Counted from the first letter of the stretch, positions 1 through 6,970 are shown. The stretch: DNA of 64,000 bases from Arcobacter vandammei (GCF_016106035.1 NZ_JADKPZ010000001.1:62001-126000), one strand, 5' to 3'. A program made the numbers and translations. Notes: generated by a model not told the origin, from the sequence alone.

Positions 1-103
1 TACTATCTTTAAATTCACTAGCAATTACATTAATTAACATAACTATTGGCATAATCATAAAAATCACCATAATCAACAAATCAATTCCAGAAGGCATTCC
101 CAT
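1..103 (-). CDS. Partial small membrane protein (C-terminus off the window)
   Basis: An ATG at 103 follows a strong Shine-Dalgarno AAGGAGA (rc of 107-113) and opens a frame that runs off the left edge after 34 codons. The visible part begins MGMPSGIDLLIMVIFMIMP and is one long hydrophobic segment, so it is probably a short inner-membrane protein. It lies on the same strand as the lipoprotein gene upstream (142-414), about 38 bp away, so the two may be cotranscribed. I do not recognise a family. Confidence 0.6.
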   Translation of the reverse strand, partial: MGMPSGIDLLIMVIFMIMPIVMLINVIASEFKDS

Positions 104-141
104 ATTTTCTCCTTATTTAATATTTTTTAGTTAAGACTTGA

Positions 142-414
142 TTAGCCACCACATTTTATGCCAGTAGCATTCCATTGTTTATCTATTTCAATCATAGGCA
201 TTTCACAAATCATTCCTTTGATTTGTAGGATATATACTATTTTTCCATCTTTTTCAAAAGATTTTACTATTTTTATATCAGATTCTTGTGCTGATTTAAC
301 ATTATATTTAGCTGCAATAGCTTTTACAGTTTTTTCATCTGGCTCAGAAGAGCAACCTGTAAAAAATAATGTTGCCAATCCAAAACTTGAACTTAATAAT
401 AATATTTTTCTCAT
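142..414 (-). CDS. Small hypothetical lipoprotein
   Basis: The 90-residue product has an N-terminal signal with lipobox FTGC near residues 18-21, so it should be a lipidated, exported protein. The mature part is charged and ends with two cysteines (MIC and IKCGG) that could form a disulfide. No family is recognised. The gene is divergent from the HTH gene at 515 and shares with it an intergenic region holding two copies of a palindrome, so the HTH protein is a plausible regulator. The start is supported by a GGGAGAAA purine run just upstream. Confidence 0.7.
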   Translation of the reverse strand: MRKILLLSSSFGLATLFFTGCSSEPDEKTVKAIAAKYNVKSAQESDIKIVKSFEKDGKIVYILQIKGMICEMPMIEIDKQWNATGIKCGG

Positions 415-438
415 TTTCTCCCTTTTGTATTTTATTTT

Positions 439-452
439 TATCCTATAGAATA
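439..452. promoter_or_regulatory. Operator-like palindrome, copy 1
   Basis: The sequence matches the perfect palindrome TATCCTATAGGATA at 13 of 14 positions. It lies about 25 bp upstream of the lipoprotein gene start at 414. A second copy sits 55 bp away, next to the divergent HTH gene. Paired near-identical palindromes beside an HTH gene suggest operators for that protein; this is inference. Confidence 0.55.
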
Positions 453-493
453 AAGACTAAAGGATTATATCTCATTAAAGTTTATATTAATTT

Positions 494-507
494 TAACCTA
501 TAGGATA
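494..507. promoter_or_regulatory. Operator-like palindrome, copy 2, over the RBS of the HTH gene
   Basis: This also matches TATCCTATAGGATA at 13 of 14 positions. Its right half (TAGGATA) is the only ribosome-binding-like sequence before the ATG at 515. Binding here would block both transcription and access to the start, so it is a candidate autoregulatory site. Confidence 0.55.
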
Positions 508-514
508 AATATAA

Positions 515-766
515 ATGTATATAGACTTTAGCAACAGTTCAAAAGAAGAGATTGAACTTTTTTATAAAAAAATATCTAACAATGTTAAAAAGCATAGATT
601 AGAAAAAGGCTTATCACAAGAAAAACTTGCTCTTGATATAGGTATTAAATCAATTGCCTTTTATTCAAACTGTGAAAACAATAAATATGATAAACATTTT
701 AATTTAGAGCATTTATATAAAATATCCAAATCATTAAGTATAAATATTGAAGTTTTATTTGAATAA
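515..766 (+). CDS. XRE-family HTH transcriptional regulator (83 aa)
   Basis: A small single-domain helix-turn-helix protein. Residues about 20-75 follow the Cro/CI pattern (VKKHRLEKGLSQEKLALDIG, then a recognition helix and an LYKISKSLSINIEVLF close). Size and layout resemble phage repressors or restriction-modification controller proteins, but no restriction or methylase gene is visible nearby. Two copies of TATCCTATAGGATA upstream (439-452, 494-507) are candidate operators. The gene is divergent from the lipoprotein gene at 142-414. The target specificity is unknown. Confidence 0.8.
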   Translation: MYIDFSNSSKEEIELFYKKISNNVKKHRLEKGLSQEKLALDIGIKSIAFYSNCENNKYDKHFNLEHLYKISKSLSINIEVLFE

Positions 767-821
767 ATTCTTATTAATTTTGGCTCGTTAAATATTTTAT
801 AAAAGTATTTTATATTTACCA

Positions 822-1013
822 TTAAAAAAAATCATTTATAAACTTCATCACTCTTTCATCTTTATCTTTTCTATAAAATAAAAATATTAACCCTACTCCA
901 GCAATAAATAAAAATATTGCAGCTTCTCTTACATCTTTTATATTACTATTACTAAAAAATAGTATTATTGCTGGAAATATTGTAAAGAATACAATTATTA
1001 AATAGTTTTTCAA
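822..1013 (-). CDS. Tiny two-helix membrane protein, TTG start
   Basis: The 63-residue product has two predicted transmembrane segments (about residues 4-21 and 31-47) and a charged C-terminal tail (RKDKDERVMKFINDFF). The only plausible start is TTG at 1013, preceded by AAGGAT at 7 nt spacing. It is the last gene of a run of five minus-strand small membrane genes (2211 to 822). No family is recognised. Confidence 0.55.
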   Translation of the reverse strand: MKNYLIIVFFTIFPAIILFFSNSNIKDVREAAIFLFIAGVGLIFLFYRKDKDERVMKFINDFF

Positions 1014-1049
1014 ATTTTATCCTTATTATCAAATTTTGAGATTAGTATT

Positions 1050-1331
1050 TTAGTTTTTTTCATTTTTACTCCTATTGACTCTTTTTCTTTTTAGTACTAA
1101 ATATTTTTTATATCTATATAGTTCTTTGTTTAAATTATCTTTCATAAAAATCTGAATAGCTACTAAAAGTAGAAATATAATTATAAAATTCATTAAAAAT
1201 GTTCCATCATTAACTTTGAAATAAATTGCAGTTGTTATATAAAATATAAATATCCATAACATTAATTTGCCATGTAAAAAGTATATTAGAAATAAAAACA
1301 TATTTTTATAGAAGAATCCTCTTGGTATCAT
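1050..1331 (-). CDS. Small membrane protein (93 aa)
   Basis: I take the ATG at 1331, not the one at 1352. An AAGGAG Shine-Dalgarno lies 7 nt before it, embedded in the last codons of the gene upstream. The protein starts MIPRGFFYKN, has two or three hydrophobic stretches, and ends in a very basic tail (RYKKYLVLKRKRVNRSKNEKN in short pieces). The general layout is reminiscent of small conjugation or secretion membrane subunits, but I cannot assign a family. Confidence 0.6.
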   Translation of the reverse strand: MIPRGFFYKNMFLFLIYFLHGKLMLWIFIFYITTAIYFKVNDGTFLMNFIIIFLLLVAIQIFMKDNLNKELYRYKKYLVLKRKRVNRSKNEKN

Positions 1332-1335
1332 ATTT

Positions 1336-1623
1336 TTACTCCTTAGTTTCACATCTTGAGATTATTAGTTCTGTTGGACCTTTAACAAAGTTATAGCTAT
1401 CATCAATAGACCAATTATCAGACTTTGAGACTTCTATTTTTATGTTACTTACATTACAAACTATAGTTTTATTACTATTGAAATCATTTATAAGATCATT
1501 TCTAATATGTTCAAGCCAAAGGACTGCTAATATTGGAAATGAAATTAAGAATAAAATAAATAGTGTCCAAGCAATAATCTTTCCATTTGTATTTTCATAT
1601 TGTTCTAATCTATTTTCATTCAT
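1336..1623 (-). CDS. Small single-pass membrane protein, paralogue of the 1918-2211 product
   Basis: The start is set at ATG 1623 (MNENRLEQYENTNG), which overlaps the stop of the preceding gene (ATGA-type coupling), rather than the longer frame from 1665. The protein has a short N-terminal tail, one membrane segment (about residues 16-36) and an outer domain with two cysteines (TIVCN and IISRC). The same arrangement, with similar residues (CN...VSKS...I..C), occurs in the product of 1918-2211, so the two are probably diverged duplicates. Function unknown. Confidence 0.6.
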   Translation of the reverse strand: MNENRLEQYENTNGKIIAWTLFILFLISFPILAVLWLEHIRNDLINDFNSNKTIVCNVSNIKIEVSKSDNWSIDDSYNFVKGPTELIISRCETKE

Positions 1624-1894
1624 CTGTACTACTTGTACTTTTATTATCTTTAAATCTAAATACACTATTAGGAGCTTTAGATGCCAATTTTTGACCAGTT
1701 ACAAGTAATACACCCCAAAATACAATATATAATAGAACCATATTAATATTTACATACAAATCATCAGGAGCAAAAAACATAGCATAAAATAAGCTAAGTA
1801 TAAAAGAGCCTATTAGAACTAATATAGATACAACTACTAAAGTAACACCTAAACTTCCAAAAAAGTGATTCATATTTTTATAAAAATTACACAT
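1616..1894 (-). CDS. Small two- to three-helix membrane protein (92 aa)
   Basis: ATG 1894 is preceded by AAGGAAG at 6 nt. The protein has hydrophobic segments around residues 15-40 and 50-68 and a polar C-terminal tail. It is the second gene of a tight five-gene minus-strand run and overlaps the next gene by 8 bp. No family is recognised. Confidence 0.6.
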   Translation of the reverse strand: MCNFYKNMNHFFGSLGVTLVVVSILVLIGSFILSLFYAMFFAPDDLYVNINMVLLYIVFWGVLLVTGQKLASKAPNSVFRFKDNKSTSSTDE

Positions 1895-1917
1895 AGCACT
1901 TCCTTTTATTTTTTACT

Positions 1918-2211
1918 CTATTTAACCATACAGTTATATATAATAAATGTATTTTTACCGTCACTAACTCTATCTTTACTTTTTTTATCAAGTTTAAATC
2001 CTAAACTTTTAGAAACTATAAAATTATTACAAATAATTTCATCTCCTTTTTCAAAAGCACTATAAAGCTCTTTTTTCTTCTTTTCATCAGAATAAAGAAC
2101 TGCTATTAAAAACAGAATAAAACTAACAAAAATAACTAAAACTTTAATATTAGAATTAAATAGTTCTTTATCTTTATTACATTCATCTGATAAAACTTTT
2201 TGATTATCCAT
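1918..2211 (-). CDS. Small single-pass membrane protein with paired cysteines (97 aa)
   Basis: First gene of the minus-strand run, with a strong AAGGAG at 6-7 nt from the ATG. It has a cytoplasmic N-terminus with charged residues, one membrane helix (about residues 23-40), and a C-terminal domain with EIICN and IIYNC. Its outer domain resembles the one encoded at 1336-1623. It is divergent from the HTH gene at 2360, with a bulged palindrome over its probable -10 box. Function unknown. Confidence 0.6.
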   Translation of the reverse strand: MDNQKVLSDECNKDKELFNSNIKVLVIFVSFILFLIAVLYSDEKKKKELYSAFEKGDEIICNNFIVSKSLGFKLDKKSKDRVSDGKNTFIIYNCMVK

Positions 2212-2259
2212 ATATTGCTCCTTGTTGATTATTTATCTAAAATAGATATTATTTAAGCA

Positions 2260-2282
2260 ATTATAAACTAATTTAGTTATAA
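2260..2282. promoter_or_regulatory. Bulged palindrome overlapping a minus-strand -10 box
   Basis: TTATAAACTAA and TTAGTTATAA form an inverted repeat, with one extra A in the left arm. Read on the minus strand, TATAAT (2265-2260) gives a -10 about 45 nt before the gene at 2211. The palindrome would overlap this promoter, so it is a candidate operator for the HTH protein at 2360. Inference only. Confidence 0.4.
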
Positions 2283-2316
2283 AATCAATAGCTATCTTCT
2301 ATAATAGGTACTAATA

Positions 2317-2325
2317 TGCTATAAT
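2317..2325 (+). promoter_or_regulatory. Extended -10 promoter (TGCTATAAT) for the HTH gene at 2360
   Basis: TGC followed by TATAAT is a perfect extended -10. It lies 34 bp upstream of the ATG at 2360, leaving a short leader with an AAAGAGAA purine run. Confidence 0.55.
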
Positions 2326-2359
2326 ATTTGCCAAATTAGAAGATAAAGAGAATAATAAA

Positions 2360-2629
2360 ATGACAAAAGAAGAGTTTCTTTCAAGATTAAAGAAATTAAA
2401 TCTTACACAAAAAGATTTTGCCAAGATTGCACATATACCATATTCAACACTAAATAATTGGGGTTGTATGGCAAATGGAAAGGTAATACAAGTTCCATCT
2501 TGGGTAGATCCATTTTTAAAGCATTATCATCAATCTATAAAGTATGATAAAGTGAAAAAACAAGTCTTTAATTTTTTAATGGATGAGATGAAAGAACGAA
2601 AACAAGGCAAAGATCAAAATAAGGATTAA
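2360..2629 (+). CDS. Phage-repressor-like HTH protein (89 aa)
   Basis: The N-terminal half has a helix-turn-helix (residues about 8-32, LTQKDFAKIAHIPYSTLNNW). The rest is a basic tail (PFLKHYHQ..., then KERKQGKDQNKD). It looks like the DNA-binding domain of a phage-type repressor without an oligomerisation or peptidase domain. It is followed closely by a 36-aa membrane peptide and a Phd-like gene on the same strand, and is divergent from the small-membrane-protein run, which it may control. Confidence 0.7.
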   Translation: MTKEEFLSRLKKLNLTQKDFAKIAHIPYSTLNNWGCMANGKVIQVPSWVDPFLKHYHQSIKYDKVKKQVFNFLMDEMKERKQGKDQNKD

Positions 2630-2652
2630 AAAATCAAATACAGGAGTAATTA

Positions 2653-2763
2653 ATGGAAAACCCAATTAACCCAGGTTCAATCATAATGACGATTATATTG
2701 CTAATTGGAATATTATTGTTAATAGGAAAATACTATTATGAAAAAGACAATAGAGATAAATAG
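2653..2763 (+). CDS. 36-residue single-helix membrane peptide
   Basis: An ATG at 2653 with an AGGAG eight bases upstream starts MENPINPGSIIMTIILLIG. The frame contains one strongly hydrophobic helix and ends in a charged tail (KYYYEKDNRDK) at TAG 2761-2763. The next gene begins at the very next base, which supports translational coupling and a real gene. It is too short to assign a family. Confidence 0.6.
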   Translation: MENPINPGSIIMTIILLIGILLLIGKYYYEKDNRDK

Positions 2764-3219
2764 ATGACAACAGTAGAAATTGTAAGTGGAATAATACTAT
2801 TTCTCCCAATGCTTTTAGCATTGATAGGAATTGCTATATTTTCAGCTAAAAAAAGAAAAGATACCATAATTTATCAATTAGAAGGAGAGGCTATAGATAT
2901 TAATGAACTTTCAAATGATTTAAAAAAATATATTTCAAAAGTATCATCAAAAGAGCTTCAAAGAGTATTAATTACAGAATGCAACAAAGATAAAGCTGTT
3001 ATTATAAGCTGTGAAGAGTATGGGAAATTACAAAAACTTGAAGATTTTATAGATGATATAGCTATTGCTAAAATTATAAAAGAGAGAGTTCTTGATAAAA
3101 AAGAGCCTGTTAAAATGTTGAACAAAGAAGATATGGATGAATTTATTAAAATTCTAAAATCTAAAAAATTGGAAGAATCTAATAAAAATATTGATAGTGT
3201 ACATCAAAAGGATATTTGA
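2764..3219 (+). CDS. Membrane-anchored protein with a Phd/YefM-antitoxin-like region
   Basis: The 151-residue product starts with a transmembrane helix (about residues 7-28) and a basic stop-transfer stretch (AKKRKD). Residues about 45-130 then read like a Phd/YefM antitoxin: a KYISKVSSKEL helix, a CNKDKAVIISCEEYGKL strand-helix core and an acidic helical tail. No toxin gene follows; the next gene is the convergent integrase. The combination of a membrane anchor with a Phd-like fold is unusual. The Phd assignment is by pattern only. Confidence 0.55.
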   Translation: MTTVEIVSGIILFLPMLLALIGIAIFSAKKRKDTIIYQLEGEAIDINELSNDLKKYISKVSSKELQRVLITECNKDKAVIISCEEYGKLQKLEDFIDDIAIAKIIKERVLDKKEPVKMLNKEDMDEFIKILKSKKLEESNKNIDSVHQKDI

Positions 3220-3384
3220 AAAACTAAGTATAACCTTATCTTCTTCTCGTATTTTTAGTTTAAAATAGCAACTTGTTTGTTTTTTAAAGATAAGATTCTG
3301 AAAATGAAGAATTAAAACCTAATCTATGTAAAAAGCTTCCAAACTGGAAAATCTTGCCAAACTACCAATTATAGGAAAAAATCT

Positions 3385-4614
3385 CTAATTTTTTAAACTT
3401 ACTATAAAATCACTCCAAAAGTAAACTATTGGTTTAAGATGTTCCAAATAGTTACTTTTATTTGTATAAGCCCTAACAACTTTTGAATTATCGTGGTGGT
3501 CAAGAAGTTTTTCTTTAGCTTCAAAAGAAAATTTGTTTTCAGTGTCAAGAGTATCTAATAAACTTCTACAAGTTCCTCTAAAACCATGCATTGTAATTTT
3601 TTTACCATTTTCTATATCATTAAAGCCCATTATTTTTAGTGCTTTATTTGGGCTTTCACTATTTATTGGACTTCTGTTATTAGTTCCTAAGAACACCCAT
3701 TCTTGATAGCCTGTAAAATGTTCTTGCTCTTTTAAAATATTTATTACTTCTTTGCTCATAGGTAATCTAAAATCTTCAAGATTTATATCTTTTACTTTCA
3801 TTTCACTTCTTGGAATAGTTATAATCTCTTTATCGAAATCTATATATTTCCATTTCATACCACAAATATTTTCAGCTCTATAAGGGAGATGAAGTACTAA
3901 TTTTAAAGCTCCTCTGACTGAATGAGAGCCATTGTATAAATAAATAGCATTTACTAACTCTTTAAATTTGCCAATATCAGTAATTTTTGGAAAATGTCTA
4001 GTTTTCCTAGATGGGATAATATCTCCTTTTTTTATATCATTTAATATGTTTCTTTCACAAAAACCTTTTAAAACTGCATATCTAAAAAGACTATCTAAAT
4101 AAGCAAATATTTTTGAGCTAACATCATAACTTTGCAAAAGTTTTACTTCAAGTATTCCAACAACATCTTTGATAGAAATCTCTTTAATATGCTTATTCTT
4201 TAAAAATGGATAAATATCATTTTCAAATGTTCTAACTTTGTTTATATGTGTAGTTGGAGCTGTTTTTTGTTCTTCTTTATTTAACCATTCTTTTGCTACA
4301 TTTAAAAACATACCTTCCTCTTCTAAAACATTTTCATTTTTTAAATTTTTAAAGTATTCAATAGGATTAACACCAGTATTTATAAGTTCTTGGTACTCTT
4401 TTCTTTTAATTCTAGCTTCTCTTAATTCCATAATAGGATATGTTTTAAAAGTTGTCTCTTTTCTTTTACCATTTATTGTAAATCTAAATTCCCAAGTTTT
4501 TGTACCATTAGGTTTTACAGCTAGTCTTAAACCACCACCATCATTTAAGAAATATACCTTTTCTTGAGGTTTTGCCTCTTTTACTGTTTTGTCTTTTAAA
4601 ATATTTAATGCCAT
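3385..4614 (-). CDS. Tyrosine recombinase/integrase, P4 type with DUF4102 arm domain
   Basis: The 409-residue protein has three parts. Residues 1-90 are a DUF4102 arm-site-binding domain (LNDGGGLRLAVKPNGTKTW...). About 100-200 is a SAM-like core-binding domain, and about 215-409 is the catalytic domain. Catalytic residues visible are Arg in LPYRAENICGMKW (about 245), HGFRGT (about 342-347), LLDHHD (about 367) and the nucleophile Tyr near 383 (AYTNKSN). It should integrate and excise the element at the neighbouring tRNA-Arg. It is full length and apparently intact. A weak AAGG precedes the ATG. Confidence 0.93.
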   Translation of the reverse strand: MALNILKDKTVKEAKPQEKVYFLNDGGGLRLAVKPNGTKTWEFRFTINGKRKETTFKTYPIMELREARIKRKEYQELINTGVNPIEYFKNLKNENVLEEEGMFLNVAKEWLNKEEQKTAPTTHINKVRTFENDIYPFLKNKHIKEISIKDVVGILEVKLLQSYDVSSKIFAYLDSLFRYAVLKGFCERNILNDIKKGDIIPSRKTRHFPKITDIGKFKELVNAIYLYNGSHSVRGALKLVLHLPYRAENICGMKWKYIDFDKEIITIPRSEMKVKDINLEDFRLPMSKEVINILKEQEHFTGYQEWVFLGTNNRSPINSESPNKALKIMGFNDIENGKKITMHGFRGTCRSLLDTLDTENKFSFEAKEKLLDHHDNSKVVRAYTNKSNYLEHLKPIVYFWSDFIVSLKN

Positions 4615-4661
4615 TTTTTAACCTTGTGAAAGTCTTATATTATAGGAGTTTTATAAAGAAA

Positions 4662-4725
4662 TTGGGTGGTAATTTTTTAATTTTTTTTAGAAAAAACAAA
4701 AACCACCCAAATAAACACCCAAAAA
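4662..4725. repeat. Three CACCCAA motifs between integrase and tRNA
   Basis: TTGGGTGGT (4662-4670) and ACCACCCAA (4702-4710) are exact inverted copies 31 bp apart, and a third related copy, CACCCAAAAA, follows at 4716-4725. They lie between the integrase start and the tRNA 3' end, where P4-type integrases and excisionases bind arm sites. They could equally form a weak hairpin. Function inferred from position. Confidence 0.4.
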
Positions 4726-4834
4726 TTATTAGATAGTATTATATTATATTAAATCGCTATAGAGGATTAATTAAGCAAAAGTACCATTCTAAAAGGCTTT
4801 GTTAGATTATATTAGAGTGAGTTAAATGATTAAG

Positions 4835-4911
4835 TGGTACGCCCAGTAGGAGTCGAACCCACAACCTCTCGGGTCGAAACCGAGCATTCTATCCAGTTGA
4901 ACTATGGACGC
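4835..4911 (-). tRNA. tRNA-Arg(TCG)
   Basis: The minus strand folds as a standard tRNA. The acceptor is GCGTCCA paired with TGGGCGT, the D arm contains AGTTCAACTGGATAGA, the anticodon stem is CTCGG/CCGAG around loop TTTCGAC (anticodon TCG), and the T arm contains GGTTCGACTCC. Discriminator A and an encoded CCA follow. The gene is intact although its 3' end faces the integrase, as expected for an attachment site that regenerates the tRNA. Confidence 0.95.
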
Positions 4912-4955
4912 ACCTAAAAATTAGAATTGGATTGTAGCTATTTTTTACTTAAATT

Positions 4956-5831
4956 TTAGAAAATTGCACAATCTAAAAGAATTAAAACAAAAAACAGAAT
5001 TCCTAAATATCCATTTACAGTAAAAAATGCCCTATCTATTTTTCTAAAATCTTTATTTACTAAATAGTGTTCATAGCTAAGCATTATTGCTGATATTACA
5101 ATAGCCGTATATGCAAAATAGCTTCTCTGCGCTAAGATTACAAAAAATAACCAAAATAAAACTGTGAAGAAGTGAAAAACCTTTGAAAAAAGCATAGTTT
5201 TTTCTGCCCCGAAAATAGATGGAATTGAGTGAAGTCCTAGTTTTTTATCTACATCAATATCTTGTAAAGAGTAGAGTAAATCAAATCCAGCAACCCAAAA
5301 CATAACTCCAACACTTAGCATTAAAACCCAAAGTGGAATAGTTTGGCTAACAGCTACAACTCCAGCAATTGGAGCAAGAGCTAAGGAAATTCCCAAAATT
5401 ATATGTGCTAAATATGAAAATCTTTTAAAATATGAGTAAGAACCAATTATTATTAAAATAGGAATTGCTAATTTAAAAGCTAAGTCATTTACAAAATAAG
5501 CAACAACTATAAATCCAATAGCATTTACTAAGCAAAAAATAAACATAGCTTTTGGGCTAATTCTTCCATCTACATTTGGTCTATTTTTTGTTCTAGGATT
5601 TAGCCCATCTATGTCTCTATCCATAAATCGGTTAAACCCCATAGCAAAATTTCGTGCTGTTACAGCTGCTAAAACTCCCAAAATAAGTAGCTTAAATCCA
5701 AACCAAGCAGAACCATTTACTTCAACAGATGATACAAGCATCGCTATAAAAATAAATGGTAGTGCAAAAACAGAGTGAGAAAATACAACTAATTCACTAA
5801 AATCTTTTATTTTTTTTATTAATTTTTCCAT
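4956..5831 (-). CDS. mqnP: UbiA-family prenyltransferase, probably menaquinone MqnP
   Basis: A 291-residue polytopic membrane enzyme with both metal-binding Asp motifs of the UbiA family: N67-RFMD-RDID75 and D184-LLYSLQDIDVD195. It attaches a polyprenyl chain to an aromatic ring in quinone synthesis. In Campylobacterota, which use the futalosine route, this enzyme is usually MqnP rather than UbiA of ubiquinone synthesis; that choice is inference. I set the start at ATG 5831 (MEKLIKKIKDF), since the upstream extension is polar and not family-like. There is no Shine-Dalgarno; a TGATAAAAT -10 ends 8 nt before the ATG, suggesting a leaderless mRNA. Confidence 0.88.
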   Translation of the reverse strand: MEKLIKKIKDFSELVVFSHSVFALPFIFIAMLVSSVEVNGSAWFGFKLLILGVLAAVTARNFAMGFNRFMDRDIDGLNPRTKNRPNVDGRISPKAMFIFCLVNAIGFIVVAYFVNDLAFKLAIPILIIIGSYSYFKRFSYLAHIILGISLALAPIAGVVAVSQTIPLWVLMLSVGVMFWVAGFDLLYSLQDIDVDKKLGLHSIPSIFGAEKTMLFSKVFHFFTVLFWLFFVILAQRSYFAYTAIVISAIMLSYEHYLVNKDFRKIDRAFFTVNGYLGILFFVLILLDCAIF

Positions 5832-5838
5832 GGCACGG

Positions 5839-5847
5839 ATTTTATCA
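5839..5847 (-). promoter_or_regulatory. Extended -10 (TGATAAAAT) of mqnP
   Basis: On the minus strand TGA plus TAAAAT ends 7 nt before the start codon at 5831. This would place transcription initiation at or next to the ATG. Confidence 0.45.
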
Positions 5848-5875
5848 AATAATGAGTAAATTAATGCTTTTTGGC

Positions 5876-5881
5876 TATAAT
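5876..5881 (+). promoter_or_regulatory. -10 box TATAAT for the lipoprotein-miaA pair
   Basis: A consensus TATAAT lies 25 bp before the lipoprotein start at 5907, on the strand opposite to the mqnP promoter. Confidence 0.5.
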
Positions 5882-5906
5882 CAATCAAAAAACAAAAGAG
5901 AGATTT

Positions 5907-6098
5907 ATGAAAAAATACCTATTTTTACCAGTTTTTATGCTTATTTTTTTAGGATGTAGTACAAAAGTTGAGGAAAATGTGGATAAATCAAATGCAAATG
6001 ATGTTACAGAACTATTAAAAACTCTAATTAAAAAAGAGAAAGAGATAAATAGCCTTAAACTAGAGTTACAAGACTGTAAAGAGAAAAATAGTAAATGA
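5907..6098 (+). CDS. Small lipoprotein with coiled-coil tail
   Basis: The start is set at ATG 5907, after AAAGAGAGA, giving a 63-residue protein MKKYLFLPVFMLIFLGC... with lipobox LGC at residues 15-17. The rest is a charged amphipathic helix (LLKTLIKKEKEINSLKLEL), likely coiled coil. It overlaps miaA by 4 bp (ATGA), so they are translationally coupled. No known function. Confidence 0.75.
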   Translation: MKKYLFLPVFMLIFLGCSTKVEENVDKSNANDVTELLKTLIKKEKEINSLKLELQDCKEKNSK

Positions 6099-6970
6099 AA
6101 GAAATAGCAATTATAGGTACAACAGCATCTGGAAAAACAGCATTATCTCTTGAATTAGCATCAAAAACAAACTCTATAATTTTATCTTTAGATTCACTTT
6201 GTGTTTACAAAGAGATAGATATTGTAAGTGCAAAACCTACAAAAGATGAGATAGGCGACATAACTCATTTTGGCATAGATGAAGTTTTCCCAAATGAAAA
6301 TTTTGATGTAGTTTCATTTTTATCTTTGTATAAAAAAGCAAAAGATTTTGCTTTAGCAAACAATAAGAATTTAATAATTGTAGGTGGAACTGGTTTTTAT
6401 CTAAAAGCTCTAATTGATGGAATTAGCGAAGGTTTAGAAAGCAAAAGCAAACTAGATATTCCTTTAGATGAAGCTTACCATTTACTTTATAATTTAGATA
6501 AAGATTATATGCAAAAAATTGAGGCAAATGATAGATATAGAGTAGAAAAAGCTTACTCTATATATAAAGAGAGTGGATTAACTCCAACAGAATTTTTTAA
6601 AAAGAATCCAAAAATAGCCCTAGCTCCAAATCTAAAAATATTTGAGATATTATGGGAAAAAGATGAGTTAGTAAAAAGAATATCTCTAAGAACTAAACAG
6701 ATGATAAAAGCTGGACTTATAGATGAAATTATCTATTTAGAGAAAAAATATACAAGAAGCCCAAATTGTATGGCAAGTATTGGAGTAGTTGAAACTTTGG
6801 ATTATTTAGATGGAAAACTTTCTAAACAAGAGCTAGAAGAGAAAATCATCTTAAATACAAGTAAATTAGCAAAAAGACAAAACACTTTTAATAAAGGTCA
6901 ATTTGAAAATAGAAGTTCTAATATAATTTCTAGCTTAAATTCAGAGATTATTAAGTATTTTTCGATATAA
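6095..6970 (+). CDS. miaA: tRNA dimethylallyltransferase MiaA
   Basis: MiaA transfers a dimethylallyl group to N6 of A37 in tRNAs reading UNN codons. The 291-residue protein has the P-loop GTTASGKT at 8-15, the [17 protein letters not shown] substrate motif, [10 protein letters not shown], and a C-terminal [10 protein letters not shown] segment typical of the family. Its start overlaps the lipoprotein stop by 4 bp. Confidence 0.95.
   Translation: MKEIAIIGTTASGKTALSLELASKTNSIILSLDSLCVYKEIDIVSAKPTKDEIGDITHFGIDEVFPNENFDVVSFLSLYKKAKDFALANNKNLIIVGGTGFYLKALIDGISEGLESKSKLDIPLDEAYHLLYNLDKDYMQKIEANDRYRVEKAYSIYKESGLTPTEFFKKNPKIALAPNLKIFEILWEKDELVKRISLRTKQMIKAGLIDEIIYLEKKYTRSPNCMASIGVVETLDYLDGKLSKQELEEKIILNTSKLAKRQNTFNKGQFENRSSNIISSLNSEIIKYFSI

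Larger units (their letters stand above)
1..4834. mobile_element. Part of an integrated genetic element next to tRNA-Arg
   Basis: A tyrosine integrase gene lies directly beside the 3' end of a tRNA-Arg gene, which is the usual place for P4-type element insertion. Everything to its left is small accessory genes (HTH regulators, tiny membrane proteins, lipoprotein) with no recognisable core gene, and core genes resume immediately to the right of the tRNA. I found no second copy of the tRNA 3' end in 1-4834, so the other junction is presumably left of the window. Whether it is a phage, an integrative conjugative element or an island cannot be told here. Confidence 0.65.

Noticed and set aside
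158-448. Plus-strand frame opposite the lipoprotein gene
   Set aside because: It is antisense to a better-supported lipoprotein gene, has no ribosome site and no family pattern. Similar antisense frames over gatB, metH and the pilus genes were dropped for the same reason.
515-766. Controller (C) protein of a restriction-modification system
   Set aside because: Size and operator layout fit, but no endonuclease or methyltransferase gene is adjacent, so it is called only a general XRE regulator.
3235-3296. Inverted repeat CTTATCTT/AAGATAAG between the Phd-like gene and integrase
   Set aside because: Arms are only 8 bp, about 45 bp apart in AT-rich DNA, and could be chance.
1-4834. Second attachment site (copy of the tRNA-Arg 3' end)
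   Set aside because: No match to the GCCCAGTAGG/TCGAACCC segment of 4838-4860 was found in 1-4834.
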